DNA from: Gammaproteobacteria bacterium
GTDB lineage: Bacteria; Pseudomonadota; Gammaproteobacteria; Steroidobacterales; Steroidobacteraceae
Direction: 5' to 3'
NCBI GenBank assembly: GCA_025359565.1
Contig: JANYFY010000027.1
Coordinates: 1 to 32,081, forward strand
Length of the DNA stretch: 32,081 nucleotides
How positions within the stretch are numbered: the stretch's first letter is position 1; the number at the start of each line of letters is the position of its first letter. Positions 13,101 through 19,741 of the stretch are shown here, in pieces. The notes beneath the pieces were generated by a model. It was not told where the DNA came from. It worked only from the letters and a program-made list of their open reading frames with translations, and made no database searches. Both the position numbers and the translations under genes were made by a program.

Positions 13101-13173
13101 TGGTGAATCGATGTACAGTCCGCTAATTCACGCGCGCTCCGCGGCAGGAAAAATCGTCGTATCGCCGCCGTGA
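7192..13173 (+). CDS. yfhM: Bacterial alpha-2-macroglobulin, membrane-anchored, thioester type
   Basis: A 1993-residue protein of the bacterial alpha-2-macroglobulin family, thought to trap foreign proteases in the periplasm. Macroglobulin repeats are seen through, for example, FVFSDRGIYRPGDEIRG (about residue 720) and FAVDEGILQVARY (about 1210). The thioester site is YSCTEQ with Cys1496 and Gln1499, followed by an alpha-helical thioester domain (QTGDGSFRYWAG, AAYLAGAYQLM). Near residues 1880-1920 there is a low-complexity Gly/Ala/Ser/Glu stretch, then CAC. The E. coli relative is a lipoprotein; here no lipobox is present. Instead the N-terminus has an amphipathic or hydrophobic stretch (residues 3-33) and a clear transmembrane helix at about 62-80, which suggests an inner-membrane anchor. 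The stop overlaps the start of pbpC, the usual partner gene. Confidence 0.93.
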   Translation: MKNLLLAAIDWIAQIFRWVAKSLGWIFAFIFGKFNWVPPKWLRAVGVLSTRTKVQVGQHPGRASLALTGVLGLIVAGYAAWHWYQAQPKPVEYDVKVDPIERTCVECSPPGKPQAAVVHFSGSVAPLKDSGKVIDPDKAGFTLRPVVAGEWRWSDDKTLLFTPKADWPVGQKYSLEFSQRGFTAPQVRLSRYEITFTSPAFNATIDSTEFYQDPVVAADKKIVTTFKFSQPVDPTALERRLSLKMFNKVTNERETEAQAPAFTVTYDKFKLHAYVHTAQLPMLPKGGRVALELAKGVHAARGGNETQEALNSSVSIPGLYSLQVNDLRLTIARDERDNPSQALVIATSHSITELEMVNHVKAWILPLKHPDPQLQADWEKNPPKHSQRAFVWNATLVTPTVLASSTPVELHYVTNEREHVEVHSFALKAEPNRQIYAQIDKGLRSFGGYLMPEPQGQVLKMPEYPKEVRIAFKGALLALSGPRKILLFTRDVPALKVQVGRLLPDQLQHLVTQSGGDFASPSFSNNEFNDANITERFTNTVAVAKLPAGTANYQALDIVDYMNKPGTSRQGIFLLNVQAYDPVHKRAIDSGAGDGSTSDTRLVVVTDLGLLAKKSVDGSWDVFVQSIATGEPVAGASIEVVSRNGETVQSETSDAEGHAHFKDMRSFKDEREPVLYLAKHGSDSSFLPIKAHIDVLDLSRFDVGGVSNKAEHAALSAFVFSDRGIYRPGDEIRGAAIVKTQDWHKLPEGLPLRVEISDPRGLTVKRELIHLSAAGFEEIRYQTRDNSPAGNYTVNVYVVKTDEREDLMGSMTVKVQEFLPDRLRMTTHFSVEQPDGWVSPDKLQAEVNLENLFGTPAADRRVQASLRLSPAALNFPRYRDYEFKDPQVAKEGFAENLSDRRTGVDGKTTFDLNLSRFARATYRVSLVVQGFEADGGRGVTSEAAQLVSSLPFLVGWKADGRVDFVPREGARSVDLLAIDQKLKPVAAAGLRLKRLERRFVSVLLKQDSGIYKYESRLKEIPIDEHDLRLPGGNAHIDLDTKTPGNFSYIVNTADGQSYARIDYTVAGAANLSRSLDKNAELQIVLDKHDYAPGDTISMQIQAPYIGAGLITIERDHVYSWQWFKTTTSSSIQKIKVPQGLEGNGYVSVSFVRNPTSEEIYTAPLSYGVQPFSIALDARRNAIQLSAPGLIKPGQKMVIGYKTTTPARMALFAVDEGILQVARYKTPDPLGHFFQKRSLDVTTRQILDLILPEFRASMLSAPGGDKGSLLGANLNPFRRKTDLPVAWWSGIVDASNTQKELSLTVPDYFNGRLKIIAIAVNDGSIGVAEQASVVRADFVLSPNAPLTVSPGDEFNVSVGVANNVVGSGVDAAVTVKIEPSAHFEVLGASQSVLKITEMRESSANFRIRTRDDLGSGSLRFVASLGAKNAQLATSVSVRPAVSYMNSLLAGSFKGSTQVPITRTLYPHYRTLKASISTLPLALAHGLSGYLERYPYSCTEQLVSQAMPAIVLSRRPEFGNLKVHNGASLASMIDELRSRQTGDGSFRYWAGGTQSFDFVSVYALHVLIEASERGEAVPKDLLDAGRLFLTRLARRDGESLADERTAAYAIYLLARLGVVVSNEAAALQKRVSENYEKVWTRDITAAYLAGAYQLMKQESLANQSISHVAFGASTEVDRWHKPMARDAMLLYLLAKHFPDRLSRLPDSMLDTIVSQVQAGAYDSLSAATTLLALDAYATATNAVASAGPPKFGIQATLADKSTHSLTVPMGLFPAVDLVADTVSVNFTSDAAVRSFYLVNQSGFDRSPITPILMQGLEITREFLNSAGKAIDHAKVGDEVTVHIKFRSIDRESIDDAVLVDLLPGGFDLVVPNAPPPDAANWAASPESGSGSTEQGAADAEGAPAEGVASGGEAGAQECACLFLASRPEGFPDFADLREDRVVLYGKATNKIQEFSYHIKATNAGAYTVPSAYGESMYSPLIHARSAAGKIVVSPP

Positions 13174-15488
13174 GTCGAGGGGTTAGCGTTGCCGTAGCGA
13201 TCGCAGGATTAGCTGTCTTAGGTGTCTTAGCGCGCCTGTGGCCGCATTCGCCGCTATCGCAATTCGCACCATCCTCGACCGCGGTCTACGCATCCGACAA
13301 CCAACTCTTGCGTCTGACGTTAGCGGGGGATCAGCAATATCGCCTCTGGACACCGCTGGCGGCCGTGAGTCCAGAGTTTGTTGAGGCCTTACTGTTGCAC
13401 GAGGATCGGCGTTTTCTTTGGCATTTTGGAGTTGACCCCCAATCGCTAGTTCGTGCAGTGGTGCGTATGAGTGCGGGCAGTGCGCATCAAGGAGCGTCTA
13501 CGATCACTATGCAATTAGCGCGGCGTATGTACTACCTGAATACGCGCAGTGTGTGGGGCAAAATTCGTCAGATGGTAGCCGCTACTTGGATAGAACTACG
13601 CTACTCTAAAAATGAAATACTAGAGGCGCACATAAATTTAATTCCTTACGGGCGCAATATTCAAGGTGTGGGGGCTGCAAGCTTGATTTATTTCGCTAAG
13701 CCACCGAGTCGATTAACCTTCGCGGAGGCTTTGGCGCTCGCTCTTATTCCACAAGCGCCTAAGTCACGTGATCCGGAGGGAGCTGAAACTAAAGCCTTAC
13801 TCAAGGCACGCTTGGCGTTGGCACGCCTATGGGCCTCAAAACATGCGACCTCAGCTGCCTCATTGGCTGCGGCAGGACAGCCACTGCATTTTCGGGGGCT
13901 GTATCAATTGCCATTCGAAGCGCCCCATTTGCTGGCGGCGCTACTTGAATCAACGCCTCATGAGGTTGAAATTCACAGTACTTTAAATATGCCGCTGCAA
14001 AAACTTTTGGAGCGAACCGTGACGCAGTATATCGCCACACAGCGCTCGCTAGGAGTCAACAATGCCGCAGCAATTTTGCTTGATTACCGTTCAATGCAGG
14101 TTCAGGCGTTGGTCGGTTCTGCGAATTTCGCTGATAACAGCATTGCGGGACAGGTCAATGGCACCATTGCTAAGCGCTCACCAGGGTCGGCACTTAAGCC
14201 TTTTATTTACGCGCTCGCCATGGATCAAGGCTTGATTCACACCCAGAGCATTCTTAAGGATGCTCCTACTTCTTTTGGTGCCTATGCGCCTGAGAATTTT
14301 GATGGAGTGTTTCTTGGCCCGGTTTCTGCGCACGACGCACTCATCGCATCGCGCAATATCCCAGCGGTAAATTTGTCATCACGATTGGCTCAACCAAATT
14401 TATATCAATGGCTAAAAATTGCGGGAATTTCCCGTCTAGCCAGTGAGCAACATTATGGGCTTGCCCTTGCCTTAGGGGGCGGTGAAGTGAGCATGGAAGA
14501 ACTGGTGACCCTGTATGCCATGTTGGGGAATCGTGGAGTGTATTCGCCGCTCAAGTTCTCGGGCACCCCCCGTGGTGCAAAAGAGGCGGTCGGCAAGCGA
14601 GTCAGATTGTTGTCCGAAGAAGCAGCCTTTATGGTGTTGAGCATTTTAAGAGATAACCCGAGGCCCGATGGTCTTAATAATGTGCGCCCACGAGTAGCAT
14701 GGAAAACGGGTACTTCGTGGGGGTTTCGCGATGCATGGACGGTGGGGCTGGTGGGCCCTTATGTACTCGCCGTGTGGGTTGGAAATTTTGATGGTAGCAG
14801 TAACCCTGCGTTTGTGGGTTCTCAGGTGGCGGCACCGTTGTTTTTCAAGTTTGTGGATGGGATGCGCGCATCTCGGGTACGCTTGCCGGACAGTTTTGAT
14901 TACCCACCGCGGGGTGTCACTTCGGTCGAGGTGTGTGTTGCGTCGGGTGATCTGCCGAACATCGATTGTCCACAGCGAACGCGAGCTTGGTTTATTGCTG
15001 GGAAATCGCCGATCCGGGTCAGTAGCGTGCATCGTCGTGTCCCTATTGATACCCGATCGGGTCGGCGAGCTTGTGCGAGTACACCGTCAGCATTCATTCG
15101 TAGCGAGATTTTTGAGTACTGGTCTTCAGATATTTTGCGACTCTACTCTTTGGCGGGAATGCCGCGTCGGCGCGTGCCCGTTGAGAATTGTAAAGGCCGC
15201 GAGTGGCAAGCATCGAGTATCAGTCCGAACATTGTTTTTCCCGTAAGCGGTGCTACTTATCAACTGCGCTTAAAGTCACTTGAGTTTGATTCAATGCAAT
15301 TGAACGCTACTGCGGGCTCCGAGATTGCTTCACTATATTGGTTTGCCGATGGCGCCTATGTGGGCGCGAGTCGTCCGAGTACTCCGCTAGCGTGGGAGCC
15401 AACGCATTCGGGAGAGGTGACGCTATCGGTGGTTGACGATCATGGCGGCGCAGCCGCCCGCACTATTCGCGTGGCGATGATTCCATGA
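13170..15488 (+). CDS. pbpC: Penicillin-binding protein 1C (bifunctional glycosyltransferase/transpeptidase)
   Basis: The 772-residue product is about the size of E. coli PBP1C. Order: N-terminal signal anchor (residues 5-22); GT51 glycosyltransferase with catalytic E78 in HEDRRFLWHFG and the motif GASTITMQLARRMY; a transpeptidase with S340-A-L-K343, an SRN motif (ASRNIPAVNLS) and K512-T-G; and a C-terminal BiPBP_C-type beta domain that starts near FPVSGATYQL. It should polymerise and possibly cross-link peptidoglycan on the periplasmic side of the inner membrane. The GTG start overlaps the macroglobulin stop (GTGA), so the pair is translationally coupled. This conserved pairing is generally taken to link protease defence with repair of breached cell wall. 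Confidence 0.95.
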   Translation: MSRGVSVAVAIAGLAVLGVLARLWPHSPLSQFAPSSTAVYASDNQLLRLTLAGDQQYRLWTPLAAVSPEFVEALLLHEDRRFLWHFGVDPQSLVRAVVRMSAGSAHQGASTITMQLARRMYYLNTRSVWGKIRQMVAATWIELRYSKNEILEAHINLIPYGRNIQGVGAASLIYFAKPPSRLTFAEALALALIPQAPKSRDPEGAETKALLKARLALARLWASKHATSAASLAAAGQPLHFRGLYQLPFEAPHLLAALLESTPHEVEIHSTLNMPLQKLLERTVTQYIATQRSLGVNNAAAILLDYRSMQVQALVGSANFADNSIAGQVNGTIAKRSPGSALKPFIYALAMDQGLIHTQSILKDAPTSFGAYAPENFDGVFLGPVSAHDALIASRNIPAVNLSSRLAQPNLYQWLKIAGISRLASEQHYGLALALGGGEVSMEELVTLYAMLGNRGVYSPLKFSGTPRGAKEAVGKRVRLLSEEAAFMVLSILRDNPRPDGLNNVRPRVAWKTGTSWGFRDAWTVGLVGPYVLAVWVGNFDGSSNPAFVGSQVAAPLFFKFVDGMRASRVRLPDSFDYPPRGVTSVEVCVASGDLPNIDCPQRTRAWFIAGKSPIRVSSVHRRVPIDTRSGRRACASTPSAFIRSEIFEYWSSDILRLYSLAGMPRRRVPVENCKGREWQASSISPNIVFPVSGATYQLRLKSLEFDSMQLNATAGSEIASLYWFADGAYVGASRPSTPLAWEPTHSGEVTLSVVDDHGGAAARTIRVAMIP

Positions 15489-15685
15489 TATTATGCTGCA
15501 CATGCACACTTTATTTTTACATAACCTACTGCAACCGTGCTGTTCCGCCTAGTAGGTGTATTACCCAGCATCTGAGGGCACCGATTGGCGGATAATCAGG
15601 CTATGAGTTCTTTTCAAACAAGCGTCGCTGATTTTTTGGAGATTGGGTCCGTTGATCGCGTGGCCTCCCGTTCGGAAGCGCACGC
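15489..15685. other. Intergenic region between pbpC and the lytic transglycosylase gene
   Basis: This gap of about 200 bp contains an AT-rich start and a CCTACT/AGTAGG inverted pair (15525-15530 with 15551-15556). It also holds a possible small ORF at 15603-15689. No T-tailed terminator or clear sigma-70 promoter could be recognised. Confidence 0.4.
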
Positions 15686-15689
15686 GTGA
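15603..15689 (+). CDS. Possible 28-residue leader peptide overlapping the transglycosylase start
   Basis: ATG at 15603 opens a 28-codon frame (begins MSSFQTSVADFLEIG) ending in TGA at 15687-15689. That stop overlaps the ATG of the lytic transglycosylase in the arrangement TGATG. An AGG lies close to the ATG (spacing of about 3), which is too near for a strong ribosome binding site. The overlap would allow translational coupling. No homology is recognised and the frame may be fortuitous. Confidence 0.25.
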   Translation: MSSFQTSVADFLEIGSVDRVASRSEAHA

Positions 15690-16306
15690 TGGCGCGGCTA
15701 ACAAGGTGGGTCGCACTGGCGGTTTTAGCGGTGCCCGGCCTTGCTCAGGCCGACATATTTTCCTTTACTGACTCCGATGGTGTTGCGCATTTTAGTAATG
15801 TTCCGAACGACATCCGCTTCCAGCTTTTAATTGCTGCGCCTGTTGATTCTGCAGCGCATAGCGGTCTTGCGCCTGCGCTCAACTGGATGGCGCGTTCGAT
15901 CCAGTACGATGAGGTCATCAGCGGTGCCGCCAAAGCCTCGACCATTGCAGCGGATTTATTGCGAGCGGTTATTGTGGTGGAATCTGGATTTAATCCGCGC
16001 GCAGTCTCAAAAAAAGGTGCAGTTGGATTGATGCAGTTGCAACCAGCAACCGCTAGACGGTATGGTGTAAAAAATATATATGACCCGGAACAAAACGTGC
16101 GCGCCGGCGCGCATTATTTGAGTGACCTGCTGACGCGTTTTGACAGTAACGTGGAATTGGCGTTGGCTGCGTACAATGCGGGCGAACAAGCGGTTGAGCA
16201 TTATGGTCGACGAATTCCACCCTATCGTGAAACCCAGAGTTATGTGCCGAATGTCTTACGCATTTATCAAAAGTTATTGGACAAGTCGCAGGGGCGTCCG
16301 AGTTGA
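15686..16306 (+). CDS. Lytic transglycosylase (SLT family) with N-terminal DUF4124-like region
   Basis: A 206-residue exported protein. The signal peptide is about residues 1-22 (ALAVLAVPGLAQA, then DIF). A short DUF4124-like segment, FSFTDSDGVAHFSN, follows, and then a C-terminal SLT domain of the MltC/Slt70 type. Catalytic Glu99 sits in VVESGFNPRAVSKKGAVGLM, followed by QLQPATARRYG, NVRAGAHYLSDLL and LALAAYNAGEQAV. It cleaves the MurNAc-GlcNAc bond of peptidoglycan in the periplasm, forming 1,6-anhydro ends. The start may be GTG 15686 or the ATG at 15689; the ATG is likelier. The stop overlaps the next gene by four bases. Small SLT proteins of this kind often serve envelope machines such as pili or secretion systems, and one is encoded 1.8 kb downstream; that link is inference. 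Confidence 0.92.
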   Translation: MMARLTRWVALAVLAVPGLAQADIFSFTDSDGVAHFSNVPNDIRFQLLIAAPVDSAAHSGLAPALNWMARSIQYDEVISGAAKASTIAADLLRAVIVVESGFNPRAVSKKGAVGLMQLQPATARRYGVKNIYDPEQNVRAGAHYLSDLLTRFDSNVELALAAYNAGEQAVEHYGRRIPPYRETQSYVPNVLRIYQKLLDKSQGRPS

Positions 16307-16752
16307 TTCGACCTTTAAGTTTTGTGCTAGGGCTTACGCTGACCCTAGGTCTAGCAATTGCCCAGGCGGTGCCTGGTCAATTCGCGAATTTAGTTGATTC
16401 TATTGTGCGCCAAGGTCCCGATAGTCAATTGCCGCCGCATTTGTCCTTATTTTTAGGGCTGAGTCCCAGCGGAAAAAGTACGCCTGTCAAACAGCAGGTC
16501 GTTCGGAATAATCACGGGGTACGTGCATTTAGTGTGTGCGTAGCTAATCACAATGACCTTGTGATATTGAATCATGACGATCGCAATCAAGTAACTAAGG
16601 CGTACCTGATATCTGGCGCCGGAAAATTACGCAAGGCGGTCGTCTACCAGGACAAAACGCCGGTGCGCGAAAGATCTTTGCGCGATTCGCGGAGTGATTT
16701 TTTTAATGAGATTAAATTCTGGAGCGATATAGCGTCGGGTAATGCACATTGA
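16303..16752 (+). CDS. Exported protein of unknown function
   Basis: The 149-residue frame starts with TTG at 16303, overlapping the transglycosylase stop (TTGA). It has a signal peptide (SFVLGLTLTLGLAIAQA, cleavage near residue 22). The mature part is small and polar, with one Cys (FSVCVANHNDLVIL) and a basic C-terminal half. I do not recognise a family. Tight coupling with the transglycosylase suggests a periplasmic accessory, but no function can be given. TTG initiation rests on the overlap and the intact signal peptide; no other start preserves the signal. Confidence 0.7.
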   Translation: MIRPLSFVLGLTLTLGLAIAQAVPGQFANLVDSIVRQGPDSQLPPHLSLFLGLSPSGKSTPVKQQVVRNNHGVRAFSVCVANHNDLVILNHDDRNQVTKAYLISGAGKLRKAVVYQDKTPVRERSLRDSRSDFFNEIKFWSDIASGNAH

Positions 16753-16809
16753 GGTAATGTCGCCAGCAAGTCCCGCTCGATAGCGGATGTCCAGCGTGAT
16801 ACGGGCGTG

Positions 16810-17919
16810 TTATTTTTCTTGATACAGTAAAAAATAGTCACCCACTTGCACGTGATCATCGTGGGTTAAAATATGCTTGGCAACGAGCTGACCATTCACG
16901 CTAATACCGTTAGTGCTTTCCAGGTCTTCAATAGTCGATTCTTGGTCCGTGGTAATTATCCGACAATGGTGTCGGCTGACCGGAAGAGAATCTAAACTTA
17001 GTTCATTGTCGGGCGCACGTCCGATAGTAAATACGCCGAGAGTTAATGGCCAGGATCCTACCCGAACTCTGCCATGGGTAACCAATATTTGTGCAAACGA
17101 CGGACTCCAAACACTGGGCTTTACGCTATTGTCACGATCACGCTCAATCGCTGCCGCCCAGCGAGAATCTTGAGTTGCCGCGGTGATATCCAAGTGGCCA
17201 ATTTGCGTTGAGGACCGGGCGTAGGCAGCCTGCAAAGCCGCATCGCAGAGTGCATTGATGAGTCGGGGAACGCCGGCAGTGTTCTGAAACACCGTATTGA
17301 ATGCATCCGGAGTAAATATTTCTCGAGAATTAGATCCTGAGACCTTAAGACGCCATTCTATATAGGCTTGCGTCTCGATCATGCTAAACGGTTTTAGTGG
17401 GATCTCTTCTTTGTCTGGCATGGCTAGCGTTATACCGCGTCCCACCAGAAGTTGCCGAACTTGGGGTTCAGAGCGCAGTAATATGCTTAGATCCCGAAAA
17501 GTTTCTTGCGACATTAGTTGTGCGTCGTCAAGCACGACTAATATTTTACCGTGGTGGGTTGCATCACCTGTAACCCATGTGGACAACAATACCTTCAGTT
17601 GATCAATGCTCCCTGTTTCGACGTCTGAGATCGCGCCGATTTGTAGCAAAATGGCGTGTAATATTTCGCGGCCGGAAAGTTGTGGTTGGTTAATTCGGCA
17701 TACCGTAAAATCTTTGCTTACGGCGATGAGCACATCTTCTACCAGGGTAGTTTTGCCGACACCTGGAGGTCCGGACAAAAGGGTAAGTGCTTGTCGTCCC
17801 TGCAAACTATGGATTATGTGGGTACGGGTCCGTTTATAGTCCTCGCCGGCGTATAGAAACGCTAAGTCCGGACGTAATCGGAAGGGAAGTTTATTAAATC
17901 CGAAAAAACTGGAATACAT
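16810..17919 (-). CDS. ExeA/MshM-like AAA ATPase with C-terminal FHA domain
   Basis: A 369-residue fusion. The N-terminus MYSSFFGFNKLPFRLRPD is the ExeA/GspA signature. Walker A is GPPGVGKT (50-57) and Walker B is ILVVLDDAQ (126-134). LRSEPQVRQLLVGRGI and the VPRLINALCDAAL helix follow as in ExeA and MshM. Residues 292-365 form a forkhead-associated domain with G300-R301, S315-R316-H317 and T336-N337-G338, so it should bind phosphothreonine. ExeA-type ATPases help secretins or pili insert through peptidoglycan; classical ones carry a peptidoglycan-binding domain, not FHA, and no membrane helix is visible here. It is divergent from the secretion operon at 18123. TATATT (complement of 17958-17963) could be its -10. 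Role in that system is inferred from family and position. Confidence 0.88.
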   Translation of the reverse strand: MYSSFFGFNKLPFRLRPDLAFLYAGEDYKRTRTHIIHSLQGRQALTLLSGPPGVGKTTLVEDVLIAVSKDFTVCRINQPQLSGREILHAILLQIGAISDVETGSIDQLKVLLSTWVTGDATHHGKILVVLDDAQLMSQETFRDLSILLRSEPQVRQLLVGRGITLAMPDKEEIPLKPFSMIETQAYIEWRLKVSGSNSREIFTPDAFNTVFQNTAGVPRLINALCDAALQAAYARSSTQIGHLDITAATQDSRWAAAIERDRDNSVKPSVWSPSFAQILVTHGRVRVGSWPLTLGVFTIGRAPDNELSLDSLPVSRHHCRIITTDQESTIEDLESTNGISVNGQLVAKHILTHDDHVQVGDYFLLYQEK

Positions 17920-18122
17920 AGCACATTCAAGCGACCCCGATATCTACCGAATCCGTTAATATACCCGTCTTCACATAACGCACGAAAACTTGTCACTGGG
18001 CGTCCGTTTGGGGCATTTGCGCCCCTCTACCGTGTTCTCCTACCTTCGCTCAGGGCTGGAACTGCGTACAGTAATAGCCTAAGGTATTGGGAGCAACGTT
18101 GATTATTCATACATTACTTTCA
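17920..18122. promoter_or_regulatory. Divergent control region between the AAA-FHA gene and the secretion operon
   Basis: This gap of about 200 bp should hold promoters for both directions. On the minus strand TATATT (17963-17958) is a good -10, but no matching -35 is seen. A short inverted repeat GGGGC-N6-GCCCC lies at 18010-18025 without a T tract, so it looks more like an operator or small hairpin than a terminator. No strong plus-strand sigma-70 pair was found. Confidence 0.4.
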
Positions 18123-18554
18123 ATGCCAACCATTAGCTACAGGCGGATACGCGAGCGAGGCTTTACTCTCCTCGAGTTGTTAGTGGTTATGGTTATTATT
18201 GGTCTGCTGGCGGGATTTGTCGCACCTCGCTATTTTTCACAAGTAGGTAAGTCTCAGGTAAAAGCGGCTAAGGCGCAAGTGGACGCGCTGGATAAAGCCA
18301 TCGAGCAGTTTCGTTTGGATGTGGGGCGTTTGCCCACGACTGAAGAAGGGCTTGCAGCACTTAATAGCGCTCCAGCCAATGAGACAAATTGGGCGGGCCC
18401 CTATTTGAAGAAAGAAGTTCCGAAAGACCCTTGGGGTCATCCTTACGTGTATTTAGCTCCGGGCACTCACAGTAACGATTTTGATTTGGTGTCCTACGGC
18501 AAAGATGGGCAGCCTGGCGGTTCTGGCGAGAATGCCGATATCGGCAACTGGTAG
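18123..18554 (+). CDS. gspG: Type II secretion major pseudopilin GspG
   Basis: A prepilin with a short leader and cleavage at RERG/FTLLELLVV, with Glu5 present. The hydrophobic helix is followed by the T2SSG domain: KAAKAQVDALDKAIEQFRLD, GRLPTTEEGLAAL, YLKKEVPKDPWGHPYVY and the C-terminal FDLVSYGKDGQPGGSGE, which carries the calcium-loop acidic residues, ending ADIGNW. It is the main building block of the periplasmic pseudopilus. ATG 18123 gives 143 residues with an ordinary leader. TTG 18099 has a better ribosome binding site (GGGAG at 18089-18093, 5-base gap) and would add eight residues. It leads the operon, and gspF follows after 5 bases. Confidence 0.93.
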   Translation: MPTISYRRIRERGFTLLELLVVMVIIGLLAGFVAPRYFSQVGKSQVKAAKAQVDALDKAIEQFRLDVGRLPTTEEGLAALNSAPANETNWAGPYLKKEVPKDPWGHPYVYLAPGTHSNDFDLVSYGKDGQPGGSGENADIGNW

Positions 18555-18559
18555 GCGTC

Positions 18560-19741
18560 GTGGAATTTCGTATTAAGGCTCTCGATCGTGAACACGCAGT
18601 CCAAGCACAACGGGTAGACGCGGTGGATGAGGCAGATGCGCGTCGCCAACTTGCGTTAATGGGTCTTCGCGTAATCTCTTTAACTGCGCTGCGCGAAAAG
18701 CGGTTCTCGCGGCCCGCCCGAATTCCCCTGGTTATTTTTAGTCAAGAGTTGGTCGCGCTGTTAGACGCAGGCTTGTCATTAGTAGAGTCTCTTGAAGCGC
18801 TAACTGAAAAGGAATCCAGTTTGACGGTACGCAGACCGCTTGAACAAATTTTAAATCGTCTATATGAAGGCCAAACCTTGGGCGCAGCACTGGCAGAACA
18901 CCCAGCGACTTTTCCGTATCTTTATGTCGCGACCGTTCGGGCCAGCGAGCGCACCGGGTCGTTGCGCGAAGCGCTGACGCGATTTATTACTTACCAACAG
19001 CAAATTGACATCCTTCGTAAAACTCTAGTCAACGCCTCTATTTACCCGGCGGTGCTATTAGGTGCGGGGCTGCTCGTTATGCTGTTCTTGATGGGCTATG
19101 TGGTGCCGCGCTTTAGTGCTATCTATGAGGAATTGGGGTCTGATCTGCCTTTCGCTTCCCGTTTACTATTGCGCTGGGGCCAAATGCTCGAAGCGCATAC
19201 GTTAGGCGTTGCGTTAACTGGGGGGATTGCGTTAGCGGCCGTGGGTTACGCTGTAACGCGTCCCACGAGCCGTGCCGCCATGAGCGCTTGGATCGCCAAA
19301 ATTCCAGCCATCGGTCGTCAGTTACGGTTATACCAATTGGCGCGATTGTATCGCACCGTCGGTATGTTATTGCGAAGCGGCATGCCGGCCGTTACGGCGC
19401 TTGGAATGTCAGCCGGGTTGTTAGGCGAGAACTTACGTCCGGCTTTTGCGCGTGCCACGCTATCAGTGCGCGAGGGCCAATCAATTGCAAATGCAATGGA
19501 GCGCGAGGGACTTACTACCCCGGTGGCAGCTCGAATGCTACGAGTGGGCGAGCGCAGCGGTAATATGGGTGAGATGACCGAACGGATTGCGGCTTTTTAC
19601 GATGACGAGATAGCGCGCTGGGTCGGCATCATCACGCGGCTGATAGAACCCTTACTCATGACGCTGATCGGATTATTAATCGGCGTGATTGTGGTGCTGA
19701 TGTACTTTCCGATTTTTCAGTTGGCGGGCAGTATTCAATGA
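18560..19741 (+). CDS. gspF: GspF/MshG-type inner-membrane platform protein
   Basis: The 393-residue product has two T2SSF repeats: the first at about 65-190 (IFSQELVALLDAGLSLVESL, ERTGSLREALTRF), the second at about 270-390 (YRTVGMLLRSGMPAVTALGM, VGERSGNMGEMTERIAAFYD). There are three hydrophobic helices, near 165-190, 210-235 and 365-390. It is the rotary platform that couples GspE hydrolysis to pseudopilus growth. The start is GTG at 18560, just after the gspG stop. The stop overlaps gspE by four bases (ATGA). Confidence 0.94.
   Translation: MEFRIKALDREHAVQAQRVDAVDEADARRQLALMGLRVISLTALREKRFSRPARIPLVIFSQELVALLDAGLSLVESLEALTEKESSLTVRRPLEQILNRLYEGQTLGAALAEHPATFPYLYVATVRASERTGSLREALTRFITYQQQIDILRKTLVNASIYPAVLLGAGLLVMLFLMGYVVPRFSAIYEELGSDLPFASRLLLRWGQMLEAHTLGVALTGGIALAAVGYAVTRPTSRAAMSAWIAKIPAIGRQLRLYQLARLYRTVGMLLRSGMPAVTALGMSAGLLGENLRPAFARATLSVREGQSIANAMEREGLTTPVAARMLRVGERSGNMGEMTERIAAFYDDEIARWVGIITRLIEPLLMTLIGLLIGVIVVLMYFPIFQLAGSIQ

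Noticed and set aside
16773-16786. CCGCT-CGAT-AGCGG hairpin between convergent genes as a terminator
   Set aside because: The stem is perfect but short and no T run follows on either strand.
18010-18025. GGGGC-N6-GCCCC hairpin as an intrinsic terminator
   Set aside because: The stem is only five pairs and no T tract follows. It sits in a divergent promoter region, where a terminator is not expected.
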